Part shown: one piece after another, positions 13,305 through 24,339 of the stretch
Numbering within the stretch: position 1 is the first letter of the stretch
Layout of the letters: each line of letters opens with the position of its first letter
Origin: Hippophae tibetana
Lineage: Eukaryota; Streptophyta; Magnoliopsida; Rosales; Elaeagnaceae
Assembly: GCA_037013495.1 (NCBI GenBank)
Contig: CM072801.1
Span: 29,376,001-29,440,000, forward strand
Length of the DNA stretch: 64,000 nt
Reading direction: 5' to 3'
Position numbers and translations under genes: made by a program
The notes under the pieces: model-generated
The model's database searches: none
What the model was told of the DNA's origin: nothing
Seen by the model: the letters and a program-made list of their open reading frames with translations, nothing else

Positions 13305-14312
13305 TGAAAAAGTCTGTGATCTGGTATACAACCAGTGTAAAGAGATACAGACTCCTTAAGGACTTAACCTTAACTTTCATAAACAGAATAGTAAACATAT
13401 AACTAAACAACACAATAGAAACACAAATAATATAATATCAAAAAAGTTGATAACTTTGCACAATAGATATTAAATATATTCAACAAAAAGCAAGTAAGAA
13501 TATAAAAGCTTTCTAGTTAGAGTTTAAGCTTTTAGTATGTTGTAACATACACACCTTAAACTCATATTATACTAGCATAATATTAGATCATGTATAACAA
13601 GTGATGTAATGAGGTAAATCCACATAGAGACCATATCTATGTGGTAACATCCTCCGGTTGCTTAAGGCAACCACTTAGCAGTACACAATTTACTAATCGA
13701 TAAAATAATTACAACTCTAAAAGAAATAAAAAAAACTATTACCTTTATAAGATAAGATCTTTGTTCGAATTGCCTATTACTACTTTTTCTTTTTTCTACT
13801 ACAATAACTTGGTTCTACACATGAATTCGGCTCTCTTCCACAACCAACACCACCCAATGTGGTCTAGCTAGTAACCATCGATCAATAATAATAAATGTAA
13901 CAACTCATAACCTTAAGGGACACACAGTCCACCATAAATTTCAAATCATGTATGTATACAATCTACAATTTGATCACTAAGCCCAATAATTGACCCATAC
14001 TCAAATGTATGATTTCCAAAATGATTTAAGAGACAAATATAATTTTCAGTGCAAATTTTGTAAAGTTTAGTACTAAAATCATGCGTGAATAGTTGAAAGA
14101 AATTAGAGGTATTTATAGAACTTAGGTTCCCACCTCGCCAGTTATCTTGCCAAAGGTGGTGGCGAGGTGCTAAAAGAGATATTTTTTGTTTACAAAAATT
14201 TCAAGTAACATCCACAAATGCCCGAATCCGAAACGAACCAAAAACTCGAGTGACAACATTAGCTCACTAGTATGCTCGCTTGCTGAAAATCACAAGACTT
14301 CACCTAGCATGC
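13305..14312 (-). mobile_element. 5' LTR of SIRE-like element A, proximal part
   Basis: This is the counterpart of the LTR at 2472-3651. It ends with CA at 13305-13306 (minus strand) next to the primer-binding site. It is cut at 14308-14312 (CATGC) by a solo LTR and resumes at 16142. Compared with the other LTR it keeps the same order of landmarks with scattered substitutions and small indels. Confidence 0.8.
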
Positions 14313-16141
14313 TGATGAGCGAAAACCGGCATCGCCGATTCTTGCCAATACTTTGGTTTTAATATTTATAAAACTCTCGCAAGTGCACGAATCATTTCGA
14401 AGAAAATGATAAGTATACTCCCAAGGTCGATCTAAGGAAGGAATGTGTGTGGTTTTTAATTTATTATTCAAACTTTTAAAAACGAAATTAAATCCTAAAC
14501 ATCCTATCACGATATTTTGGGGTTTTGTGTTTTTAATCTATTGACATAAAAATAAACATAGATTCAATAAATATTTATGCAAATTTTATCATTTATAATG
14601 GCGGAGTATTTATGGATATAATAACTAAGTTAATTATGCTTGCTCATATTATTTAGGTTATTAAAGATATGAATTGATATTTATTGATTCTCCATTTTTT
14701 GTATGAATACCACCTTTGGTGGGGTTAGATATTCTTTGTTAACTAAACAAATCAATTAACACCTATGGTTGGGGTTGATAACTAATATGCTTAATTAAAT
14801 TAATTCCTTTTTTCTAAGAGATTGAAAATGAACCATTTAAATGCCACCTTTGGTGGGGTTAGACAGTTTAAACTTTATTCAAGGTGTCCAAATTAAACCT
14901 AAGAATTTAGTTATCCGAGTACTAACTTTCAAGTTTTAAAACCACTACTGAAAACATGTCGTCAATACATTTTCAGATAATAATTCTTATAAAAACTTTT
15001 GAAATAGAGCTTCACTCTAACTACCGGGCGATTGTACCATCAAATAAAAGAGCACTACTCTAAATCAGACCGGATAACTAAACCTTAAAATCTAATTTTC
15101 AGGTTTAAGTTTGTAATGAAAAATAATATATTTCTCTCTAACATTCTTAATATAAAATCATGAATAAAAATAAAATCAATCCATTTTAGAGATTTTTACC
15201 TATTTAATATTTTGCAAGCATAACAACGTTATTATTACATCATGTTTACTAAACAGCCAGCACAGTTAAATTTAACCACAGACAAATTAAATATAACATG
15301 TAAGAATAAAGCATAAAAATAACTGTAAAGAAAATAAAATCCTTACAGAACTTCGACGCTATTCCCGTTGCTGGAAAAACTCCAAGCGGAATTTGCACTC
15401 CCATTTATTGAATCAAAGAGCTAAAATATTACAAAAACATAACTAGTTCTTCCCAAAAAGGGAAGAACTCTAAAACTAAGAGAAATGAACTAAAAACTAA
15501 GAAAAACTAAGAAAAACTAAAGAAAACTAAAAAGAGAGAAAGAAAGAGAGAAAAGAATGTATTTGGAGGTTTTGAAGGTGTGATTTGAAGTGAAGGGAAG
15601 GGGGGTATTTATAGGTGAGGATGGAGAGAAAAAATGAGTAAAAAAATGTTAAAAAAATATTAAAAAATGTAAAAACGCGTAATGGAAATGCTGAGGTCAT
15701 TAATGATGTCAACATGACGTCACGGGGGCGGCTGCACGTGAAAAATGGGGCGAAAAGGCGTTGGGCGCGCGGAGGGGCTGTCGCTGCACGTAGCTCGGCG
15801 CGCGTGAACAGTGCCCGCGGGCTGGGGCGCGCGCGGCTGGGCTGCGGGGCGCGATTTCCGTCTTTTTGACCTTTTGACCCATTTTGTCCAATTTTTCCAT
15901 GTTTGTTGACCTTTTCCCACTTATTTATTAATATATTTGTGATGTATTGCTTCAAGTATTCCTCTTTGAGTCTTTAAATTGCGTTTTAAAGCCAAAATAC
16001 CTGAAAAACAATAAAAATACCCGTGATTCCGAAAAAGACAAATTTATATAAATATATGATAAAACATATAAATATATGTATTTTTAATCAATTAATGTAC
16101 ATAAAATCATGGTTATTTTAGTGCTTTTTGAGCACTAATCA
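14313..16141 (-). mobile_element. Solo LTR (family R), minus orientation, in the 5' LTR of element A
   Basis: A 1,829-bp insertion starting TGATGAGC and ending ACTAATCA, flanked by a perfect 5-bp duplication CATGC (14308-14312 and 16142-16146). The uninterrupted LTR at about 3449 shows the empty-site structure. Terminal TG...CA plus a 5-bp duplication is the signature of an LTR retrotransposon, and no internal domain follows, so it is a solo LTR. Read on the minus strand it carries a TATA-like CTATAAATACC (about 15605-15620) downstream of a very GC-rich block (15720-15860). The second copy at 20406-22221 is in the opposite orientation. The lineage is uncertain; the terminal region resembles Ty3/Gypsy LTRs. 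Confidence 0.85.
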
Positions 16142-16346
16142 CATGCACATTATGAAAACCAACCCCGTGGTGTGTGTAAACATGCTCACATATAAGGTAT
16201 ACCTAACTATATGTGTGTGTGAATTACTAATATGCAATAACCAACCTTACATAAAGGAAGACAAATACATTAAGTAAAATAAATAATCACTGTATTTTGC
16301 ACACAGGAAACCAACAAATAGATACAAAAGTAAAATGGGACTTATA
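16142..16346 (-). mobile_element. 5' LTR of element A, distal part
   Basis: This continues the LTR interrupted at 14312. It contains the caggaaaccaacaaatag block matching caggaagccaacatacac at about 3612. The LTR start on the minus strand is placed near 16346 by alignment with the other copies. Confidence 0.7.
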
Positions 16347-16840
16347 AATTGTATACCTTCCCTTGAATAGGATATTACTAAAGTACCAAACTTTGTTAAT
16401 CCTTTTTTAATTTTTAATTTATTTTTTATGTATTTTCATTTATATCATTTTACTTAATTAATTCAGTTTTAGGATTAATTTATCAAAATTGGTCAATTTT
16501 TCTTTAACTAGTAACTATTCATCCTTAGAATGCAATATAAATAAAGACACAAGGAACAAGTTACCCATTTTTAACAATCAAAGCGAACCCTTTCATTCTT
16601 AATTCTTGATACCATCATTTTATAATTTCAATAAAATATATAGGATCTTGATAAGACCCTATTATATTTTTGACGAACTCATCGGAGCTTCAATAGCCCT
16701 ATCAACGACTCCATCAAAGCTCCTATGACCTCATCGAAGTTGGATGTAACATATTACATTCAAATGTAGAGTTTGATGTTGAATCCAAAGCTTAATTGGT
16801 TCAAAATATAGAGTTTGAAACAAATTTTAACAATAGTAAT
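16347..16840. other. Unassigned spacer left of pararetrovirus copy 1
   Basis: No gene or clear element was recognised. Short related words (catcgaag, catcaaagctcc, catcggagctt) recur around 16680-16740, and an aataaa lies at about 16630. It could be the far 3' end of the pararetrovirus or flanking host DNA. Confidence 0.3.
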
Positions 16841-17375
16841 ATTGAAATTTGTCAAGAAATAAGAAAGACATTTTTTATACCAAGAAACCATTAAGAATCA
16901 CATTTATTGCTTTAGAGAATGAAAATCTGAATATGCAACATCGTCTACATCATCAAAAGGACTACTTTTTAACCCAATTGAGCTTTTCCTTTTTCTTTTT
17001 AGAGATGTTGCTTCCTTTTGAACTGTTAGGTTCTTTATTCTCATTTTGAATTCCATCTTCAGAAGTTTTATCTTATTTAGAATGAATATCTAAAGAGGAT
17101 TTATCTTTAGAGTTTTTGGACTCTAATGGTTATTATGAATTGTTAAGTTCTTCCCATTTAATTATTGTCTCAAAAAGAGACTTCTCTTGGTATAAAACTT
17201 CGATTTTTTTAAGGATTCTTATCTCTTTTTATTTTTTCTTGATCTTGATATCAAAATGTGTTATTCCTACAAGAACGAAAATAGTTAAAGGTGCTAATTT
17301 TCTTATAAGGGCAGTTAAACTATTCTTATGTTCTCGAAGATATTCGACATCAAAATTGTAGTGGTTAAACCAATG

Positions 17376-19283
17376 TGATAACTGTATTTTATATAGTTGT
17401 TTTCATCTATTTTATTAATTATAATTGCTATGTTCCTAACATTTTTAGTTAATTTTAGTTGAATAAATTAATATTTAGTGTTTATTTGTTAAGGAATATA
17501 TTTTTAAGAAAATTAAATAATTTGAATCAAAAACGTACTTAATTGCAAATTTATGTCTGAAAATATAATTTAAAATGAAAGAGTGTTTAATTGCAATTAA
17601 TAAAAGTCTAAAATATAATTTGAATTAAAATCGGGCTTAATTTTAATTATTAAAAGTTTAAAATTTAATTTAAATTAGAAAAGGGCTGAATTGTAATTAA
17701 AGAAAGTTTAAAATTTAATTTGAATTAAATTGGAGGGCTAAAATGTAATTAAGAAAAGTTTATTTTTCTATGCAGGAGAGAAGAAGTCCACGCGCATCTA
17801 CCCACGTGCGCCACGTGAACCGTTAGATCAGAAAAGCAACCACGAGGATGCACGCGTGTCTTTCAAACCCGACCAAAGCGATTGGACGTAGGTTTTATGG
17901 TTGCACGTTGCTCGATACCCGTGTGGGGCCTACTTGCTGTGCAGGATGGGACCCACGTGTCTTTACGCGTTTGCCAAAAGCCACGATTTCCTGCAGTGCA
18001 ATCAGATGTGCCCGTTTATCACACCAATTGAAAGCTACCATGTGTCCCACCATTCCTTGTAGCCAATAATGTGCTGACACATGGCACGTTTCAATGAATG
18101 CAAAACACAGAATTACGCATGCGTTCTAGCAGTTGTCCCCCACTTTCTCGACGCTACTTATCCCGTGCGAAAATTCCTCATGCGCCCGTTCTTGGTACCC
18201 TATGAGATGCTGCCACGTGTTTCATTATTCCTTGCAGCGAATCAGACGTTGACATGTGGCATGCTGTTTGAATAAAAAAATATCAGAAATGGCACCCTCT
18301 GTTTTGTCTCTCACGCGTATATTAAAAAAACAATTTCTATATCGAATGTCGATACGCGTGGCTGCGTAATTAAAAAATGTATTTTTTTAGATGTCTTTTT
18401 TAGCTATAAATAGGGCATTTATTGCTAAAGTTTGGAGTTTTTAGTTTTGGAATTTTTGGAGAGTTTGGGTTCTGGACAGTGGTACACGTAGAAGCCATTT
18501 TTGGCTTCTGTTGTGTTCTACGTGTGCCAAATATTTACGAGCAGAGATGTTTTAATTTTCTTTTGTTCTTCATCTAATATTCCTTAACTGTTGTAATTTT
18601 AATTTTAATTTATAAAGTAATTTAATTTTTCTAGGGTTGCGTTTTATCTGAATTTATGAAGCTTGAGTTTAATTATTTTTGAATGATTTATAAGACTTTT
18701 AATTTGTTTATTCTATTTGTGCTTAATGCTTTTGATTATTGGAAAATTTATCAAATGATCTGTAGCACTTAAATAAACTTGGAAGATGCATTTTTGTGTA
18801 TATTGCTCATGGATAGAATAACATGTATATATGAAGGATATGAATATACCTTTATCGTATGTGTAGCCATTTGAGAACTTAGAACGTAATGAATCTTGGT
18901 GAATTTAATTCTCATAAGAATATCGTGAATTAATTTAACGAGGTGTGTCTATACGGAGCTCGGAAGAGATGTATGGATAAAATTAGAAGTTTTCGGTTGA
19001 CAAATTAAATTTACTAAAAATATAAATCAAGAGAAAATAATATGACTCGAGTGGAGTAATTTGGTGAAAAAATGCAATCCTAGATTTCTTTTATTTTGTT
19101 ATAAAACTCTTTTCTTAAACTTGTTTCAATTATCGATTGTTTTGAATAAAATCAAAGTGAAATAATTTTAGTACTAAACAAACTATAGTAACAAATCTCC
19201 ATGGGAACAATACTTTACTTATCATATTATTACTTGTGTCCGTGTATACTTACACGTTTTATGTTCTCCTAAAAGAGACAACG
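17376..19283 (+). mobile_element. Solo LTR (second family) inside RNase H of pararetrovirus copy 1
   Basis: A 1,908-bp insertion beginning TGATAACTG and ending ACAACG, flanked by CAATG at 17371-17375 and 19284-19288. Removing it and one duplication rejoins the RNase H reading frame. The 5-bp duplication and TG start fit an LTR; the end reads CG instead of CA, possibly a mutation. It contains an A/T-rich tandem block (about 17520-17760), a GC-rich block full of CACGTG-like motifs (17790-18260), a TATA box TATAAATAG (18408-18416), and a long leader-like region. No coding domain is present, so it is called a solo LTR. The open frames at 17848-18275 lie in the GC-rich control region and are not genes. 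Confidence 0.75.
18408..18416 (+). promoter_or_regulatory. TATA box of the solo LTR
   Basis: TATAAATAG follows the CACGTG-rich block and precedes a T-rich leader, the usual LTR promoter layout. Its present activity is unknown. Confidence 0.55.
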
Positions 19284-20405
19284 CAATGTTACCATCTGAC
19301 TAATCTTTCTTGTTTATAATCACCTGCAATATTAGTTCTTAAAAAATAATCAAAATTCTTGTTATCGATTATGGCAATGAATCTAAAACTTATTACATAT
19401 ATTGTAAATTTTTTAACAATTTTTTTGACAACTAAGTATAAATTTTTATTACTGTGATAATTTAATTTTGAACCATGGAAAGATCCTAACGTATATCTAC
19501 AAAGATATTCATTTTTGTCATCTACTATTTCTTTTAAAACTATTCCCTAATATTCTTGTAAAGCATTTGTTTGAATTATCATTTTATCATTATGATCTAA
19601 ATGGTATAAAGTTACTAAATTTTTGACCTATGCTTTTATCTTTTTCATGTAGAAAATATCTTATTCTGTTCATTTTCAAAGATGATATTTTTTTCGATTT
19701 TATTTATAGAGGTTTTCACATTTATGCAAGTTTCTTGATGTATGCTTTAGCATATCTTAAACATCATAAGAATCTTTGTAATTAAATTTTATCTTTTAAT
19801 TCACTAAGAAATCCTTGAATATTGTTTAGTATATAAGATTGTAGATTATGTTTTTTATCTTCAATTTCTAACCCTAAATACTGAAATTTTTGCTAAGCAA
19901 ATATTATTTTATTCTCAAAAAGTACAATGCATCATTTCCTGCATTCTTTTAGAGTATTAGTAATATCCAAATAATATTTATTTAATTTATTACTAAAAAC
20001 CAAAACACCATCTATGTAAATACAGTAATTATTTTATAATTTTTTAAAGATGTTATCCATATATCTATGAAAAGTACTTGAAGCTTATTTTAATCCGAAT
20101 TATACAACAGTCCATTGAAATTTTTCTTGGGAGTAACTAAATGCCGTTAGTTTTTGAGCTTCCTTATCTAGTCTTATTTTCCAAAATCCACTTTTGCAAT
20201 CAAAGGTTGAAAAATATTTCTTTAATTTTATTAATGATAATAATTCTTCTTTTTAATTGGGAATAAATTATCCATCATCAATGATTTTTTATTCAATGTT
20301 TTGAAGTTTATTACTATTCTCTTTTTTTAGCTTTTTTTTACTAAGAATGCTATATTAGAGTGTGGTGAATTACTTGATATTATGACTTTTAGTCCCAGAA
20401 GTACT

Positions 20406-22221
20406 TGATAAGTGCTCAAAAAGCACTAAAATTACCATGATTATATGCACATTAATTGATTAAAAATATATATATTTATATAATTTTATCATATATTTAT
20501 ATAAATTTGTCTTTTCGGAATCACTGGTATTTTTATTGTTTTTCAGGTATTTTTGCTTAAAAACCTAACTTAAAGACTCAATGAGGAATACTGGAGGCAA
20601 TACATCACAAATATATTCATAAATAAATGAGAAAAAGTCAACAAATATGGAATAATTGGACAAAATGGGTCAAAAATGTCAAAAAGGAGGAAATCACGCA
20701 TGCAGCCGCCTAGCCGCGCTGGCCACCGTGCGCCCAGCAATGCGCGCATGATGCCAGTAGATGCCCCAGCCGTGCCTAGCAACGTGCACACCAGCTCTCC
20801 CGTCCGCGCGCGCCTGTGCCCAACTTCCTCCCATCTCGCCCCAATCCCCATGGGCCACCTACCTGCTGATGTCAACTGATGTCATCTTCACCTACTACGT
20901 GTTTCCTCCATTTTTAATCATTTATTCACCCACTTTTATTCCTTTCCTCACCTATAAATACCTCCATTCTCTTCATAACTAAACACACCTCAAAACACAT
21001 ATTCTCTCCTCTTTCTTTCTCTCATTTCTTAGTTTTTAGCTTTTCTTAGTTATTTTCTCTTAGTTTTAGAGTTCTTCTCTTTTTGAGAAGAACTAGTTAT
21101 GTTTTTGTAATTTATTTGCTTTTCGATTCAATAAATGGGAGTGCAAATTCTGTTTGGAGGTTTTCCAACAACGAGAATAACATCAAAGTACTATAAGGAT
21201 TTTATTTTTTTTGTAATTATTTTTTATGCTTTATTCTTACATGTTATATTTAATTTTTCTGTGATTAAATTTAACTTTGCTGGCTGTTTGTAAACATGAT
21301 ATAATAATAACGTTGTTATGTTTGCGAAATATTAAATAGGTAAAAATCTCTAAAATGAATTGATTTTATTTTTATTCAAGATTTTATATTAAGAATGTTA
21401 GAAAGAAATATATTATTTTTCACTACAAACTTAAATCTGAAAATTAGATTTTAAGGTTTAGTTATCCGGTCTAATTTAGAGTAGTGTTCTTTTATTTGTT
21501 GGTACAATCGCCCGATAGTTAGAGTGAAGCTCTATTTCAAAAGTTTTTATAAGAATTATTATCTGAAAATGTATTAACAACATGTTTTCAGTAGTGGTTT
21601 TAAATCTTGAAAGTTAGTATTTGGATAACTAAATTCTTAGGTTTAATTTAGACACCTTGTATAAAGTTTAAACTGTCTAACCCCACCAAAGGTGACATTT
21701 AAATGGTTCATTTTCAATCTCTTAGAACAAGGAATTAATTTAATTAACCAAATTAGTTATCAACCTCACCCATAGGTGTTAATTGATTTGTTTAGTTAAC
21801 AAAGAATATCTAACCCCAACAAAAGTGGTATTCATATAAAAAGAGAGAATTAATAAATATCAATTCATATCTTTAATAACCTAAATAATATGAGCAAACA
21901 TAATTAACTTAGTTATTATATCCATAAATACTCCACTATTATAAATGATAAAATTTGCATAAATGTTTATTGAATCTATGTTTATTTTTATGTTATTAGA
22001 TTAGAAACACAAAAAACCCAAATATCGTGACATGATGTTTAGGATTTAATTTCATTTTTAAAAGTTTGAATAATAAATTAAAAACCACATATATTCCTTA
22101 CTTAGATCGACCTTGGGAGTATACTTATCATTTTCTACAAAATGATTTGTGTATTTGCGATAGTTTTATAAATATAAAACCAAAGTATTGGCAGGATCGG
22201 CGATGCCGGTTCTGCTCATGA
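20406..22221 (+). mobile_element. Solo LTR (family R), plus orientation, inside pararetrovirus copy 1
   Basis: A 1,816-bp insertion from TGATAAGTGC to GCTCATGA, flanked by GTACT at 20401-20405 and 22222-22226. The equivalent uninterrupted position in pararetrovirus copy 2 is near 42600-42620. It is the reverse-oriented twin of 14313-16141 and shares all landmarks: a GC-rich block (20690-20880), TATA-like CTATAAATACC (20951-20961), the pyrimidine-rich leader, the ccaccaaaggtg hairpins, and the accttgggagtatacttatc block near the 3' end. It has no coding capacity; open frames at 20570-20982 are products of the GC-rich block. Confidence 0.85.
20951..20961 (+). promoter_or_regulatory. TATA box of family R LTR
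   Basis: CTATAAATACC is followed by a CT-rich leader and is conserved on the minus strand of the twin copy near 15605-15620. This sets the transcriptional orientation of both LTRs. Confidence 0.55.
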
Positions 22222-23510
22222 GTACTTGAATTTGTTTTTCAAACTCAATCCTATCTTAGTATAAATTATAGGTTTTACTCCAATGACTTTGTTAGGCTCC
22301 CTTAGTTTTATGTTAGCAATCATTTTAGATTTATTAACTTTTAGATATAAAAGATTATGTGAGCTTATTGCTTTTAATAATTTTATTATACTTCTACTTT
22401 ATCTTCTTGGATTTCATTAAGAAAAGAGTTTTGTTTCTCTTCTATATCTAATGAAATGTTTTTTAAATAAGGTTTTTGTTGCTTCTTTGTGACTATCTAA
22501 CCACATTTTCACTTTTTATGTTATTGCATAAAAGTTGGGTTTGATACAACCAAAGTTTTTTCTTGTTTTTGACACATAAATGGTTTCATCTTTTAGTGAT
22601 GTTAGACTTATTTTGTCTAAATATTGTGTAAAATGTTGATATATGTTTAGGAAATTATTTTCTATTAATAAATCAACTCTTGTTTCTTGTTAATGTATGA
22701 TATGAATATGAAATATCGCTCATCATATCATTATATCTGTATCTTTTAAGAATTTATAAGATTTAGTGTAGTATTTTTAGCAAATTTTACAATGAAATCT
22801 TTTGATAATTGTTTTCAAAGTTCCTCTAGGAATAAACTTACTAGATATACACATACTAGCTCTTGTATCTATATGTAGATGATAATTTGTGTAACCTGTA
22901 AATTTTAATCATACCTTAATATAAATACTGTTTGGATTTGTAATACTAAACAAATCATTCATCTTCATTAAAAAGTATTCATATTTTGAGCATTCATATT
23001 CTAAGTCAGTTATCTCTTCCTCAATTTATTTTAATAGATAAATACTATAAGTATCATCTTTATCTAATTCCTCTATTGATTCTAATTCTATTTTAAAAGC
23101 TTATTCTAAAATTTTTGTTTTTTGTAAAAAATCATTTTTAATTTTTTTTATGTTGAAGCCTTTTAAAGGATTCATTATTCGTAATGTTCTTCCTCATTAT
23201 AGATCTAAAATATACGTTTCTTTTTTCCTAATGTGCAATAATTTTTGTATTCTAGTGGTTTATATATTTTTCTCCTAAAACATATTTTTTCTGTAAGGTT
23301 CTTTGTTATACCTTCTCTTATATTTTTGAAAGTTCTTTTTCCTAAATTTTTACATTTTGTATGTTTTGTATTTTTTTATATTTTATACTTTTTCTTGTAA
23401 AATTTTATGTTACATCAATATTTTTCCATCATTCTAAAATCTCTTGTATATAGTAGATTTTATCATTTCCTCTCTTTTTCCTCCATTTATTTCTCTTTAG
23501 TATTTTTATT

Positions 23511-23671
23511 GATAATTTGATTACTTCTTTGTGTTAAAAATTACATACTTGGGTAGCATTTTTAAGTCTTTGATTTGTGCATCTTAAGTGTTTGATAAAT
23601 TGAAAGAGAGTATGTTGTGTCCCACATTATTCGAATGTTGTGTTTAATTTTTTATGTACCGTGGTTGTATC
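23511..23671. other. Short unassigned segment between virus copy 1 and CACTA-like end
   Basis: Similarity to pararetrovirus copy 2 fades near 23510. The next element starts at 23672. Nothing else is recognisable. Confidence 0.3.
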
Positions 23672-23935
23672 ACTACTACAAATAAGGTCTTTTAAGCCGA
23701 TTAAGTGAACTGATTTAAAATGAGGTGACTTAAAATTTAAATTCTGTTCTACCCATGAACCGACTTTAAATTTTAAGTCATTCCTATGTGTCAATCAACT
23801 AGAAATTTTAAGTCGATCCTACGTGTCAACTGACTTAAAATTTTTAAGTTAATCTTACGTGTTAACTAACTTAAAATTTTAAGTCAACTCACCTATAAAA
23901 TCGACTTAAAATGCTATATCCCTTTTTAAACATAT
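23672..23935 (+). mobile_element. CACTA-like transposon terminus with subterminal repeats
   Basis: The block starts CACTACTACAAATAAGG, which fits the CACTA terminal signature. About seven variants of an aaattttaagtcgatcctac / gtgtcaactgacttaaaatt unit follow in both orientations up to about 23930, like subterminal transposase-binding repeats. The opposite terminus was not found in the window, so the right boundary is unknown. Confidence 0.55.
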
Positions 23936-24339
23936 TTTGGTTATTTTCTACTAACCTCACTGCATGTTTTCGATCAAATAAAAGCATAAAAAACCAAAAT
24001 ATGTTTAAAAGAGTTTTTAAATCCATTTTGTTAATTGAAAAATTAAATACCAATTAATTACTTAAGAACTAAATTTATAACAAAAAATAATTTATATACC
24101 TATGCTATTCAATATTATTAGATTTATGATTTTATAATTTCAAGCATATGTTATGCCCATTTTTCTCGTAAATCATCAAAAATTTGCATATCGTATCATT
24201 GCCCGATTTGCTCCAACCAAAGAAATACATGTACTTAAATTCAAAATAAGAATATAATATCATGATTTCACAAAAAATAACTTATATATGTTAAAAAGAT
24301 TATATTAGTAAAAAAATTACCACATTAACACTGGAGTGA

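Larger units (their letters stand above)
16841..23510 (-). mobile_element. Endogenous pararetrovirus copy 1 (Caulimoviridae-like), interrupted
   Basis: The minus strand carries a decayed caulimovirid polyprotein in three pieces: 23510-22222, 20405-19284 and 17375-16841. In order they show a remnant of the coat-protein zinc knuckle (about 23215-23170, one Cys and the His lost), the aspartic protease site (22872-22855, Ile-Asp-Thr-Arg-Ala-Ser, with Arg where Gly is expected), reverse transcriptase with its catalytic box at 20018-20007 (read as YIDG rather than YIDD), and RNase H, whose C-terminal part is split at 19284/17375. Many stops and frameshifts make it inactive. The combination of coat-type knuckle, protease, RT and RNase H without integrase fits Caulimoviridae rather than Ty3/Gypsy. 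The genus is not determinable. A second copy is at 41745-44640. Confidence 0.8.

Noticed and set aside
15527..15955. 142-residue minus-strand open frame and overlapping frames rich in Arg, Pro and Ala
   Set aside because: It spans the GC-rich core of a solo LTR; the low-complexity composition follows from the DNA, and the twin LTR does not conserve the frame.
17116..17361. 81-residue plus-strand open frame
   Set aside because: The opposite strand encodes the pararetrovirus RNase H tail, so this is a shadow.
17848..18275. Open frames with many cysteines on both strands
   Set aside because: They lie in the CACGTG-rich control block upstream of an LTR TATA box and overlap each other on opposite strands, with no known domain.
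20570..20982. Three overlapping open frames in a GC-rich segment
   Set aside because: Same region of the second family R LTR; the frames are not shared with the twin copy.
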